A stretch of 64,000 nucleotides of DNA from JANQHS01 sp965267505 (GTDB lineage Bacteria > Bacteroidota > Bacteroidia > Cytophagales > CCMP332). Shown here in pieces: positions 27,136 to 36,640 of the stretch. The DNA is taken from NCBI GenBank assembly GCA_965267505.1, contig OZ254081.1, forward strand, positions 930,001 to 994,000, given 5' to 3'. Position numbers and translations under genes: made by a program. A model generated the notes under the pieces. The model was not told the DNA's origin, did not search any database, and saw nothing but the letters and a program-made list of their open reading frames with translations. Every line of letters starts with the position of its first letter. The stretch's first letter is position 1.

Positions 27136-28521
27136 TCAAAAGAAAATTAACCAAACAAGAAAAAGTATGGGCAAGAGTATGGGCATCGAAAATCGGATGA
27201 TGTAACCAAAGAAAGAAGGCATTCGAATACCAACCTGTTCCGCAATTGACTTCACCATGAAATTAGGACCATTGCCAATGTAAGTCAGTGCCCCAAAGAA
27301 AACTGCAGCTATGGAAATTGCTTTAAGCTGGATTACAGAATCCGGAAATGATCCTATGGCGAATCCATGAACATGGGGAAACATATTGATATCCCCGCCC
27401 TGGGCCGACAATGCAGCAGCCAGGAAATTCAAATAGGTAGGTGCATTATCAAGGAAACCCGAAAGAGTACCAGTGCCCCAGTAGAGGGTGTTAACAGTTA
27501 ATAATTTCAATCCTGCAGGGCTTTTAGCGAACTTTCCTACCATCTCAAGGGCAGGCATCATGGTACTGAATATCCCGATGAAAATAAAAGCCACCTCCCT
27601 GATAGGCTCAAAGCTAAAGTCATTCTTCTTTAGCAGTTCTTTTTTGGTAGTCAGGTATGCCGTAAGCCCAGCTGCAAGCATGATACATTCTCTAACGTAG
27701 GAGAATTTATTTTCATCATATTCTATGTAAGGAACCCATTCAAATCCGGGAAGATTAGGATCAAGAAATACGGCACCAATTATTACGGCAAGCCATAGGA
27801 AATTCAGCTTCCCGGTAACACTGATCTTTTTAGTCTCCCCAATGATCTCATCCGGGAAGTAGTCAGATTTATTTCTTCTATCGAAAAGGTAGAAAGCCAC
27901 ACACAAAAGAGTAATTCCAATAAGCCATGCCATCCAATTGTGTTCAAGGGTCCAGAAAAATGGAACTCCTTTCAAGAATCCAAGAAACAAGGGTGGATCT
28001 CCAATTGGCGTGAGACTTCCCCCTACATTACTGACTGTGAAAATGAAGAATACAACGTGATAGGGTTTAACTCTCTTTCTGTTTAGCCTGAGGAATGGCC
28101 TGATCAAAAGCATGGAGGCCCCGGTTGTTCCAATGAGATTTGCCAGGATGGCTCCAAAAAACAAGATCAATGCGTTTCCCAGTGGTTTTCCTTCCCGATC
28201 AATTTCAATAAGGATCCCACCTGAGGCAATAAACAGGCCTGCAATGAGACTTATGAACTGGAAATATTCAAAAAAGGCATGGACCGGGCCATGATAATTA
28301 TGAAGTCCGAATAAGTAATATAGGATCACAATAGAAGCTAGCAGAACAGCCACCTTGGGGTAGTGATGGTGCCAAAACTGCTCAAACAACAGCGGACCAG
28401 AAGCGATCAACACCAATAGGGTAATAAAGGGGATCACGGACCAGCCAGCAGGGTCATGATGCACTGCATGGACAGCCTCCTGAGCAACTTCAGTCATAGC
28501 TATCAAAAGGAAACTACCCAA
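27136..28521 (-). CDS. nhaD: NhaD-type sodium:proton antiporter
   Basis: 461 residues, a polytopic member of the ArsB/NhaD ion transporter superfamily that expels Na+ in exchange for H+. Characteristic stretches: ANLIGTTGASMLLIRPFLRL, VSNVGGSLTPIGDPPLFLG and GTGTLSGFLDNAPTYLNFLA. The last two are the conserved discontinuous-helix motifs. It suits a marine or saline lifestyle (inference). Starts at 28521, or at the internal ATG at 28497. Confidence 0.9.
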   Translation of the reverse strand: MGSFLLIAMTEVAQEAVHAVHHDPAGWSVIPFITLLVLIASGPLLFEQFWHHHYPKVAVLLASIVILYYLFGLHNYHGPVHAFFEYFQFISLIAGLFIASGGILIEIDREGKPLGNALILFFGAILANLIGTTGASMLLIRPFLRLNRKRVKPYHVVFFIFTVSNVGGSLTPIGDPPLFLGFLKGVPFFWTLEHNWMAWLIGITLLCVAFYLFDRRNKSDYFPDEIIGETKKISVTGKLNFLWLAVIIGAVFLDPNLPGFEWVPYIEYDENKFSYVRECIMLAAGLTAYLTTKKELLKKNDFSFEPIREVAFIFIGIFSTMMPALEMVGKFAKSPAGLKLLTVNTLYWGTGTLSGFLDNAPTYLNFLAAALSAQGGDINMFPHVHGFAIGSFPDSVIQLKAISIAAVFFGALTYIGNGPNFMVKSIAEQVGIRMPSFFGYIIRFSMPILLPILFLVWLIFF

Positions 28522-28616
28522 TTAAAATTCGATTTTCTTCAGAATTTAATTTTGAGATCAAGGACTTATAAATGGTCCTGAGATTTTCGTTTGCTAAGAT
28601 ACAAGCAAAATCAAGC

Positions 28617-28638
28617 TCTTGGGTATTAAATCCCAAGA
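28617..28638 (-). terminator. Weak stem-loop after the glutamate dehydrogenase gene
   Basis: TCTTGGG and CCCAAGA form a 7-bp stem two bases beyond the stop of the minus-strand dehydrogenase gene. The T tract that follows is short, so termination is only probable. Confidence 0.4.
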
Positions 28639-28639
28639 A

Positions 28640-29881
28640 TTAGAGCAATTCTCTTAAGGAAATCTCAAAGGCTTTAGAAGCCAGCTTTAACGGGCTTTTT
28701 TGCTCCTCGTGGATGGCCTCTAAAGCCCTTAAAACCGTTTGATCTACATCCTCAAAGATGGCCTTATCCGTTACTTCAGTGCTGGGATTCATCAAATAGG
28801 CAAATACCCTCGCCATTCCACAATTCGCAATGAAATCCGGGATCAGGGAAACCGATTCATCAGCAAATCTTCCTGTTGGGCCTAGGAAGATTTCTTCGTC
28901 CTTGAACGGAACATTTGCTCCACTGGAAATACATTCCAAACCTCCGGTGATCATTCCTTCTACCTGATCTTTGCTTACAAATCTTGAACCTGCGGCAGGA
29001 ACAAAGATCTCAGCTCTGGAAGACCAGATTTTTTCATTTACCTCATCAAACGGGATCAGATCATTTCTGAAAAGGGCGTTCTCCTTTTTGTTAAGGAATA
29101 GATCCTCAACCTCCTCAAATGACATTCCTTCTTGGCTGATCAAGCCCCCAGTCCTGTCAATGATGGCCCCTATTTTTACTCCAAACTTTCCGAGGAAATA
29201 AGCACAGGCCCCACCTACGTTTCCGAATCCCTGGATAATCGCCTTCTTTCCCTCACATCCATTCTGATAAAGCTCATAGAAGTGCTTTATACTTACCGCA
29301 ACCCCATAACCGGTGATCATATCAGCCACCGTGTATTTTCTCTGGATATCAGGGGAAAATTCAGGGTCTTCAATGACTTTACTTACTCCCTGCCTTAATT
29401 GACCAATCAATTTGATCTTCTCAGGTTCAGAAGGCTTAAAATGACCTTGAACGACACCTTCTTGCGGATGCCACAATCCCAAGGCCTCTGTTATAGGAAT
29501 AACCTCGGCAATCTCATCAACATTCAGATCACCCCCGGTTCCATAATAATTCTTCAAAAGGGGAAAAACAGCCTTGTACCAACGCTCAAGTACTCCATGT
29601 TTCCTTGGATCGAATGGATCGAAATCAATTCCAGACTTGGCTCCTCCTATTGGGGGGCCGGAGACCGTGAACTTGATCTCCATTGTCTTTGCGAGAGATT
29701 CTACTTCTTTTTTATCAAGGCCTTTTCTCATTCGTGTTCCCCCGCCAGCCGCTCCATTTCTCAAGGAATTGATAACCACCCAGCCTTTGGCTTCGGTTTC
29801 TGAATCTGACCACTCAAAAACCACCTCTGGGGCCTTATCTTCAAATTTTTTCAAGAGTGTTTCCATCTCGCTCATAAGCAA
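28640..29881 (-). CDS. Glu/Leu/Phe/Val dehydrogenase family protein
   Basis: 413 residues. An oxidative deaminase of the glutamate/leucine dehydrogenase family. The catalytic region shows GGGTRMRKGLDKKEVESLAK, then GPPIGGAKSGIDFDPFDP with the active-site lysine. The nucleotide-binding domain contains IQGFGNVGGACAYFLGKFG, and VPAAGSRFVSKDQV and PDFIANCGMARV follow. The family's substrate pocket is not diagnostic by eye, so glutamate is likely but leucine or valine is possible. It follows anmK with a 1-nt gap. Confidence 0.85.
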   Translation of the reverse strand: MLMSEMETLLKKFEDKAPEVVFEWSDSETEAKGWVVINSLRNGAAGGGTRMRKGLDKKEVESLAKTMEIKFTVSGPPIGGAKSGIDFDPFDPRKHGVLERWYKAVFPLLKNYYGTGGDLNVDEIAEVIPITEALGLWHPQEGVVQGHFKPSEPEKIKLIGQLRQGVSKVIEDPEFSPDIQRKYTVADMITGYGVAVSIKHFYELYQNGCEGKKAIIQGFGNVGGACAYFLGKFGVKIGAIIDRTGGLISQEGMSFEEVEDLFLNKKENALFRNDLIPFDEVNEKIWSSRAEIFVPAAGSRFVSKDQVEGMITGGLECISSGANVPFKDEEIFLGPTGRFADESVSLIPDFIANCGMARVFAYLMNPSTEVTDKAIFEDVDQTVLRALEAIHEEQKSPLKLASKAFEISLRELL

Positions 29882-29882
29882 A

Positions 29883-30929
29883 CTATTTATCGATGATCTT
29901 TCCTGCTGAATGGTCCATGGACGAACCGGTTACCGAAGAAAGGATGTTGATCTCTCCGATCTTCCTGAGAAATCCAAGGTAGGCGAAAATAATAGCTTCT
30001 TTGTAATCGAGGATATCATTATCAGGAATAAATAATTCTGATTTACTTCTTTCATTTAGCAATTCAATAAAGAGGCTATTTTTTGCTCCTCCTCCACTTA
30101 GAAAGACGGGTTCTCCTTCAGAGTATTTATTGATCTCCTGAGCAATGATTCCGGTTACATGGTGATAAAAACTGCATAGATAGTCCGGAACGGATGCTTC
30201 ATTCTGAGGAATGGAAAAGTTTTCCTCAACCCATTCCCTTCCAAGTGATTTGGGGGGCTCTGCCAAATAATATTCAAGTTTGTTCCAAAGCTGAAGGAGC
30301 TGCTCATCGATGGTCCCAGTCCGACCAATCTCACCCCCTTTGTCCATTGCAAAACCCAATACTTCGGCACAGGAATTTATTACCTGATTGAAAGGGCATA
30401 GATCCCAGGCCTTTATTCCTGACATATCGTGCACCGAAATATTTGCTATCCCTCCAAGATTAATAAAGCATGAATAATCTGTAAAAAGGTCACGCTCTCC
30501 CACAGGGACCAAGGGAGCACCTTGTCCTCCAAGTCCCACGTCTCTAGTTCTGAAATCGAAAACTGTCTCTATTTCCGTGCTCCTAAAAATTTCATTTCCA
30601 TTCCCGGCCTGAAAGGTCAAACCCTGATCAGGCTTATGAAAGAGTGTATGCCCATGGGAGGCAATTAGATCAACCTCCACGTTCTCCTCTTTGATCCAGC
30701 CTAAAACAGAATTTCCTATGAAATTCCCAAAATCAATATCCAAGGCTTTTACTTCTTGCTTCGATAAGATATCAGGGTTGGAAATTCTGGATTTTATTTC
30801 TTTAGGAATGTCAAAGGTTTTGGACTTTAGGAGAGCCCAGGAGGTTGTAGCTCCCTGCCTGTTAAAATCAACCAAAGCAAGATCCAGCCCATCCAGGGAA
30901 GTACCAGACATTACACCTACAACCTTCAT
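29883..30929 (-). CDS. anmK: Anhydro-N-acetylmuramic acid kinase
   Basis: 348 residues of the ASKHA kinase fold. It phosphorylates and opens 1,6-anhydro-MurNAc recovered from wall turnover, giving MurNAc-6-P; this fits the two lytic transglycosylases in the window that make anhydro ends. Motifs: VGVMSGTSLDGLDLALVDF, LIASHGHTLFHKP, FDFRTRDVGLGGQGAPLVP and PVFLSGGGAKN. The start codon directly follows a transcription terminator, leaving little space for a promoter. Confidence 0.94.
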   Translation of the reverse strand: MKVVGVMSGTSLDGLDLALVDFNRQGATTSWALLKSKTFDIPKEIKSRISNPDILSKQEVKALDIDFGNFIGNSVLGWIKEENVEVDLIASHGHTLFHKPDQGLTFQAGNGNEIFRSTEIETVFDFRTRDVGLGGQGAPLVPVGERDLFTDYSCFINLGGIANISVHDMSGIKAWDLCPFNQVINSCAEVLGFAMDKGGEIGRTGTIDEQLLQLWNKLEYYLAEPPKSLGREWVEENFSIPQNEASVPDYLCSFYHHVTGIIAQEINKYSEGEPVFLSGGGAKNSLFIELLNERSKSELFIPDNDILDYKEAIIFAYLGFLRKIGEINILSSVTGSSMDHSAGKIIDK

Positions 30930-30939
30930 AATAAAAAAA

Positions 30940-30971
30940 CCCCGGAATCAAGTCTAAGCTCAACTCCGGGG
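30940..30971 (-). terminator. Terminator after the GldJ/GldK-type gene
   Basis: On the minus strand CCCCGGA/TCCGGGG arms (30940-30946 and 30965-30971) bound an 18-nt loop. They are followed by seven T residues, and the anmK start codon comes 3 nt later. Confidence 0.75.
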
Positions 30972-30991
30972 CTTTGCTAATTTTTTAGATC

Positions 30992-32173
30992 CTAGTAATT
31001 CCTTCCCGCAGAGATCATTGCGCAACGGAAACCAAGTGTCGCCAGGCAAGTATCCTGAGGTAAGAACCTACGGGTACCTGGAGACATGAAGTAAGCAGGA
31101 TCTTTCCATGATCCACCTTTGATCACTCTTGCCATATTACTAACAAGGGTATTGTCAACTGAGTAACGATCCTCTTCATCAAGGAAGCCATCTCTACGAA
31201 TTGGGTTAAGGTCATCAACATCTCTGAAAGACATTGGTCGATAAACATCCCATACCCACTCACTAACGTTTCCAGCCATGTTGTAAAGACCGTAATCGTT
31301 CGGAGGATAGGCATAAACATGGTCGGTGATCATCGCACCGTCATTCAACCTTCCAGCAATACCAGCATAATCACCTTTTCCTCTCTTAAAATTTGCAAGG
31401 AATTGACCCATTTCAGCACCGTAAGGATTCCTTACCGCGTGACCGTCCCATGGATATATTCTTTTATGAGATTGGTTTTCATCAAGGTATTGAGTGCCAA
31501 CTAAAGCCATTGAAGCATATTCCCATTCTGCCTCAGTAGGAAGACGGAAAGCTGGAACAACGATTCCCGACTCCAATGGAATTCTTCCTGAATATTCTTC
31601 TGGCTCCAAACCATTTTCGATAGCAAGAGTCTGGTTTACGATTTTGGTCCTCCAATCGCAATAGTCCTGAGCTTGTTGCCAGGAAACTCCTACTACTGGA
31701 TAATACCTGAAACCAGGATATCTTAAATAGTGATCAACATAAGGATCATTGAATGCCAATTCCGACCTCCAAACAAGGGTATCAGGAAGGGATTCAATGT
31801 AAACATCTTCAGTGGAATCTCTTTTGACATAGAACATGTACTCAAGCCAGTGGATGTTGGCGATCTCAGTCATGTCCATATAGAAAGACGCCACAGTCAC
31901 GGTTCTTTCAACATTATCATGGCGATTCAGAATATCTTCTTCCGATGAACCAAGAGTGGCTCTACCACCCTCAATGAAAACCATGTTGGGAGCTTCAGGT
32001 TGCCCAGCATAATCATTTACCTGAAATCCACCTTCTTCATTGTAAGCTGAGCCTGTAACGGAACTGGCTCCACCTGGATTGGATGCAGATCTGTAACCTC
32101 CACCACCACCACAGGATTGTACAATCAAAGCAAGAAGTATTGCAGGCAATCCTACCCAAAATGACTTTTTCAT
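30992..32173 (-). CDS. Gliding-motility/T9SS lipoprotein, GldJ/GldK family
   Basis: 393 residues: lipoprotein signal (ILLALIVQSCGGGGG) then a formylglycine-generating-enzyme (FGE-sulfatase) fold from about residue 60. Family segments include ASFYMDMTEIANIHWLEYM, SLPDTLVWRSELAFNDPYV, YYPVVGVSWQQAQDYCDWRT, FRLPTEAEWEYASMALVG and NMAGNVSEWVWDVY. GldJ and GldK share this fold and are outer-membrane lipoproteins needed for gliding and type IX secretion. A lone, terminated gene not followed by gldL fits GldJ better than GldK, but this is not certain. The cysteines that would make it an active FGE were not seen. Confidence 0.8.
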   Translation of the reverse strand: MKKSFWVGLPAILLALIVQSCGGGGGYRSASNPGGASSVTGSAYNEEGGFQVNDYAGQPEAPNMVFIEGGRATLGSSEEDILNRHDNVERTVTVASFYMDMTEIANIHWLEYMFYVKRDSTEDVYIESLPDTLVWRSELAFNDPYVDHYLRYPGFRYYPVVGVSWQQAQDYCDWRTKIVNQTLAIENGLEPEEYSGRIPLESGIVVPAFRLPTEAEWEYASMALVGTQYLDENQSHKRIYPWDGHAVRNPYGAEMGQFLANFKRGKGDYAGIAGRLNDGAMITDHVYAYPPNDYGLYNMAGNVSEWVWDVYRPMSFRDVDDLNPIRRDGFLDEEDRYSVDNTLVSNMARVIKGGSWKDPAYFMSPGTRRFLPQDTCLATLGFRCAMISAGRNY

Positions 32174-32296
32174 ACCCTATTTATGTTTCAAAAGTGATTA
32201 AATCGAACGCTAATATATGCCTTCGCCCAATTTTTAGCAAGGTAAATCCTTCAACGAAAGACCAATGGTTTTTATTTTCCCAGCTGAATTAAGGCA

Positions 32297-32304
32297 CAAA
32301 GCTA
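32297..32304 (-). promoter_or_regulatory. Possible -7 box upstream of the GldJ/GldK-type gene
   Basis: TAGCTTTG on the minus strand matches TAnnTTTG but lies about 120 nt before the start, and no -33 TTG is seen. Weak assignment. Confidence 0.3.
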
Positions 32305-32320
32305 CGGTATACTTATACGA

Positions 32321-34414
32321 TTGAAAGAATTTTTTGATTCAAAAATTGAATTTTTAAAGGGAGTTGGCCCAAAAAGGGCCGATTTGCTAAGATCTGAGCT
32401 TGGTATTGAGAGCTTTGGGGACCTTTTATTCCATTTTCCTTTCAGACACGAGGATCGATCAAAAATTCAAAAAATAAAGGACCTCAATGGCTATGAAGAG
32501 TCGATCCAATTGGTCGGAAGCTTTTCTTTTCTCAAAAGAGCCGGTTTTGGAAGAAAAACAAGGCTTGAGGCAGAATTTTCAGATGAAACGGGATCGCTTT
32601 CGGTAAACTGGTTCAGTCGTCTTGAATGGATTGAGAAAAAAATAGATCCCGGAAAGAAGTTTCTATTCTACGGAAAGCCCAGCATCTATAAAGGAGGCAT
32701 CTCAGTATCTCATCCTGAGCTAGAGGAATACATTCCAGAAAAAAAACTGGATAAATCTTTAATACCGATATACCCAAGCACTGAAAAGCTTAGGAAGCAT
32801 TACCTGGATGGGAAGGCCATAGGAAAGTTGACTTATAGACTTATGGAAGGCTTGCCAAAAATGATATCTGATCCTATCCCAGAAGAAATAAGAAAAGGGT
32901 TAAAACTTATTGGAAAGAGGGAATCATTAATTGAGATCCATTTTCCCAGAAACCTTGAGGGATTAAGACAAGCAAGACGGAGATTAAAATTTGAAGAGCT
33001 ATTAATACTTCAAACCAAACTTCTCCAATCAAAGATCAAAACCAGAAGTTCCAGCCCAGGAAGGGTATTCAATAAAACCAATACCCTAAATGATTTTTAT
33101 TCAAATCATATTCCTTTTGAACTCACAAGTGCACAGAAAAATGTGATCAAGGAGATCTATGAAGATCTCCAAAGCGGCACACAAATGAATCGATTGCTTC
33201 AAGGGGATGTTGGGAGTGGAAAAACCATGGTAGCCTTCCTAACCTGTTTATTGGCAAAAGATCAGGGAAGCCAATCATGTTTAATGGCTCCCACTGAGAT
33301 TCTGGCTCAACAACATTTTAAGAAGCTCAAAGAATTTGGTGAACAAGTTGAGCTTGAGGTAGCTATTTTAACCGGATCAACCCCGGCCAAAGAAAGGCAG
33401 AACGTTCTTCAAGATCTTTCCGAAGGAAATATAGACCTGATCATAGGAACCCATGCCCTTATTGAGGATCGGGTTGTATTCAAGGATCTATCTCTATGTA
33501 TAATCGATGAACAGCATAGATTCGGTGTAGCTCAAAGGGCCAGGCTCTGGAATAAAAGCAACGGGATCTTCCCCCACATACTTGTAATGACTGCCACCCC
33601 AATCCCTCGAACATTAGCCTTAACCTTTTATGGAGACCTGGAAGTTTCTGTCATTGACGAGTTGCCAGCGGGTAGAAAGCCCATTGCAACGCGTCATGGT
33701 ACAGATAAGGACAGGATAAAGGTCTTCAATTTTATAAAAAAGCAAATCAGCGAAGGAAGACAGGTATACATAGTCTACCCTTTGATAGAAGAATCCAAGA
33801 AGATGGATTACAAGGATCTCATGGATGGATTTGAAAGTATTTCAAGGGCTTTCCCAGATATTCCAATCAGCATACTTCATGGGCAAATGAAACCTGAAGC
33901 CAAAGAGTATGAAATGTCCAGGTTCGTAAAAGGGGAAACCAAGATCATGGTATCCACCACTGTTATTGAGGTTGGGGTTGATGTTCCTAATGCCAATACC
34001 ATGGTAATTGAGAACTCAGAGAAATTCGGTCTTGCTCAGCTACACCAATTAAGGGGCCGGGTAGGAAGAGGAAGCGACCAATCCTATTGCCTGTTAATGA
34101 CAGGTCACAAACTTTCTGAGGAAGCAAAGAAGAGGATCAAGACCATGGTTGATACCAATGATGGATTTAAGATCGCCGAGGTGGACCTGGCTCTTAGAGG
34201 ACCCGGAGACCTGGCAGGCACTCAACAATCTGGGTCTTTGGTATTAAGGATCGCAGATCTTTCAACAGATTCCGCTATTCTCGTAGAAGCAAGGAAGCAA
34301 GCGAAAGCAATTTTGGATGAGGATCCTGAGCTCAGCTCTAATAAATTCAGAGCATTAAAAAATGCCTTGATCAAGCAAAAAGGGAAGGATTTTAATTGGA
34401 GGATGGTCGGCTAG
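32321..34414 (+). CDS. recG: ATP-dependent DNA helicase RecG
   Basis: 697 residues. Remodels stalled forks and Holliday junctions by branch migration. N-terminal wedge/OB domain (FLKGVGPKRADLLRSELG, then QLVGSFSFLKRAGFG), Walker A RLLQGDVGSGKTMVAFL near residue 293, DEAD-like box SLCIIDEQHRFGVAQRA, motif III MTATPIPRTLALT and motif VI QLRGRVGRGSDQSYC. TTG start; no ATG upstream in frame gives a better N-terminus. Its last 23 nt overlap the end of the convergent dsbD gene. Confidence 0.95.
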   Translation: MKEFFDSKIEFLKGVGPKRADLLRSELGIESFGDLLFHFPFRHEDRSKIQKIKDLNGYEESIQLVGSFSFLKRAGFGRKTRLEAEFSDETGSLSVNWFSRLEWIEKKIDPGKKFLFYGKPSIYKGGISVSHPELEEYIPEKKLDKSLIPIYPSTEKLRKHYLDGKAIGKLTYRLMEGLPKMISDPIPEEIRKGLKLIGKRESLIEIHFPRNLEGLRQARRRLKFEELLILQTKLLQSKIKTRSSSPGRVFNKTNTLNDFYSNHIPFELTSAQKNVIKEIYEDLQSGTQMNRLLQGDVGSGKTMVAFLTCLLAKDQGSQSCLMAPTEILAQQHFKKLKEFGEQVELEVAILTGSTPAKERQNVLQDLSEGNIDLIIGTHALIEDRVVFKDLSLCIIDEQHRFGVAQRARLWNKSNGIFPHILVMTATPIPRTLALTFYGDLEVSVIDELPAGRKPIATRHGTDKDRIKVFNFIKKQISEGRQVYIVYPLIEESKKMDYKDLMDGFESISRAFPDIPISILHGQMKPEAKEYEMSRFVKGETKIMVSTTVIEVGVDVPNANTMVIENSEKFGLAQLHQLRGRVGRGSDQSYCLLMTGHKLSEEAKKRIKTMVDTNDGFKIAEVDLALRGPGDLAGTQQSGSLVLRIADLSTDSAILVEARKQAKAILDEDPELSSNKFRALKNALIKQKGKDFNWRMVG

Positions 34415-36596
34415 CCGGATCATTATGAGCCAATCCGCCAGCACCATTTTTATATGCTTCAATGCCGCTATCCAAAAACTCTATGAATTGTTCAACATCT
34501 AAGTCATAGGCTTTAGGTTCTACCAGTAAATTTCCTTTTGCATCAACCAAACAATAATAGGGCTGTGCATTGTTATTAAAACGCGTGATCTGGAAATCAG
34601 CATTTTGCTTACCGATGGTCTTTTTTACTTTGTTATCGTATGTGGATGTAAACCAATCTTCTTCTGGTAACTCTTTCTTATCATCCACATAAAGAGCTAC
34701 AACCACAAAGTCCTTTTTTAATTTTTCCAGAACCGCCGGGTCGGACCATACATTGGCTTCCATTTCCCGACAGTTTACACATCCATGGCCTGTAAAATCA
34801 ATGAATATGGGTTTCCCCAACTCCTCACTGCAACGGGTCGCCTGCTCAAAATCGAAATAGCCCTGCATACCATGGGGCAAGTGCAAAATGTCTGCATACT
34901 TAGGAGGCTCACAAATATTACCGCTATGGGCAATGCTTGAAGAAACTCCATTATCCCTTACCAATTGATTAAAGTCGAAATCGTGGGTGGTTTGAGGTGG
35001 CAGGTACCCGGATAAGGCTTTTAAAGGAGCTCCAAACATTCCAGGTATCAGATAGATCACAAATGAGAATGTTGCGACTGCCAATAGTAACCTTGCAACC
35101 GATATTTTTTCCAGGGGACTGTCATGTGGCAACCGGATCTTTCCGATCAAATAGAATCCCATAAGAGCAAAAATCACGATCCAGATCGCTAGGTATACAT
35201 CCCGGTCAAGAATTCCCCAATGATAGGTTTGGTCTGCAACGCTTAAGAATTTGAAGGCAAAGGCTAGCTCAAGGAATCCCAAAACGACCTTAACAGAATT
35301 CAACCATCCACCAGATTTGGGTAGACTGTTCAACCAGGATGGAAATGCTGCGAACAGGGTGAATGGGACTGCAAATGCAAGGGAAAATCCCGCCATTCCG
35401 ACCAAAGGTTTGATGACCTCACCCCCGGCTGAAGCCACGAGGATAGATCCTACTATCGGGCCCGTACAAGAAAAGGAAACAAGGGCTAGGGTGAATGCCA
35501 TGAAAAACACTCCAAGGTATCCGCCTTGATCGGCCTTAGCATCCATTGAATTCACCAGGGAGGTTGGCAATACGATATCAAATGCTCCAAAGAAGGAAAT
35601 CGCAAAAACCAAAAAGATGATGAAAAAGAAGACATTGGGGATCCAATGAGTGCTCAGGAAATTGGCAAACTCAGGTCCGAACATCAAAGAAGTAGCAAAT
35701 CCCAGGATTATATAAATGCCTATAATACTTACTCCGAAAACCAAGGCTTTAACTATGGCATCCGTCCTTCCTTTTGATGTATGTGAAAAGAATGATACCG
35801 TCATAGGTATCATCGGAAAAACACAAGGGGTAAGAAGTGCTACCAAACCCGATCCAAAGGCAACGAAGAAAAATAACCAAAGTGAAGAGTAAAGTGACTC
35901 CTTTTTGGGCGCAGGCATTTTTTCAAGCTTTTGCTCCTCTGCCTTTTCTTCATCCGGCGTCTCGATTTCTAATACCTCAGCTTCATCTACCCCATCATTT
36001 TCTTGATCCTCAACTTCTTCCTGAACTAGATCAAGTTTCTCCTCTTTAGAGGTCTGTACTTCCTCTAACAGTTCTTCTTTTTCCTCAACTTTATCTGGCT
36101 CAACCGAAGAAATTTCATTTGATGCCTCCTTGACATTGATCATTGATGAAAAATCAAACTCATCCTCAAAGGGGATGCATCGACCATCAACTTCTGTACA
36201 AACCTGATAGCTATAATAACCCTGGATGTTTAGATTTTGGCTCTTTAGCTTAACAGTTTGTCGAAACTGGGCCTTCCCTGTGAAATAGGTATAATCTCCC
36301 TCCCAGATATCATCATACTTCTTTTTTGGATTGATGGGCTTTATGATCCCAACCAATTCGTAAGAAGGATCCTCAGTAAAGAAGAACTCAGTTACCTGTG
36401 GTCCTAAATTGGGATCGAAATCAGAAGAATATAGGTACCAATCCTTGTCGATCTTGACATTAAAGATCAGGTCTATTTCATCTCCTACTTGGGCTGAGCT
36501 TTTAGAGACATCATAGGCCCAGTCCGCAGGTTCAAGAATTTGGGCCTGAGTGGAAAGGGTGAAGAATAATCCTAGGAAAAAAAGAACTCTTTTCAT
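34392..36596 (-). CDS. dsbD: Thiol:disulfide interchange protein DsbD
   Basis: 734 residues carrying reducing electrons from cytoplasmic thioredoxin across the inner membrane. Signal peptide, N-terminal alpha domain with its cysteine pair (SYQVCTEVDGRCIP), a strongly acidic linker (about residues 150-225), a polytopic beta domain with TPCVFPMIP and SFSCTGPIVGS cysteines, and a C-terminal thioredoxin-like domain with the CxxC site DFTGHGCVNCREME. All six redox cysteines are present. The acidic linker is longer than in the enterobacterial protein. Confidence 0.92.
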   Translation of the reverse strand: MKRVLFFLGLFFTLSTQAQILEPADWAYDVSKSSAQVGDEIDLIFNVKIDKDWYLYSSDFDPNLGPQVTEFFFTEDPSYELVGIIKPINPKKKYDDIWEGDYTYFTGKAQFRQTVKLKSQNLNIQGYYSYQVCTEVDGRCIPFEDEFDFSSMINVKEASNEISSVEPDKVEEKEELLEEVQTSKEEKLDLVQEEVEDQENDGVDEAEVLEIETPDEEKAEEQKLEKMPAPKKESLYSSLWLFFFVAFGSGLVALLTPCVFPMIPMTVSFFSHTSKGRTDAIVKALVFGVSIIGIYIILGFATSLMFGPEFANFLSTHWIPNVFFFIIFLVFAISFFGAFDIVLPTSLVNSMDAKADQGGYLGVFFMAFTLALVSFSCTGPIVGSILVASAGGEVIKPLVGMAGFSLAFAVPFTLFAAFPSWLNSLPKSGGWLNSVKVVLGFLELAFAFKFLSVADQTYHWGILDRDVYLAIWIVIFALMGFYLIGKIRLPHDSPLEKISVARLLLAVATFSFVIYLIPGMFGAPLKALSGYLPPQTTHDFDFNQLVRDNGVSSSIAHSGNICEPPKYADILHLPHGMQGYFDFEQATRCSEELGKPIFIDFTGHGCVNCREMEANVWSDPAVLEKLKKDFVVVALYVDDKKELPEEDWFTSTYDNKVKKTIGKQNADFQITRFNNNAQPYYCLVDAKGNLLVEPKAYDLDVEQFIEFLDSGIEAYKNGAGGLAHNDPASRPSSN

Positions 36597-36640
36597 GAAG
36601 TCCAGTTTAGCAAAGATCGAACCGAAAATCGGCCCTGAAT

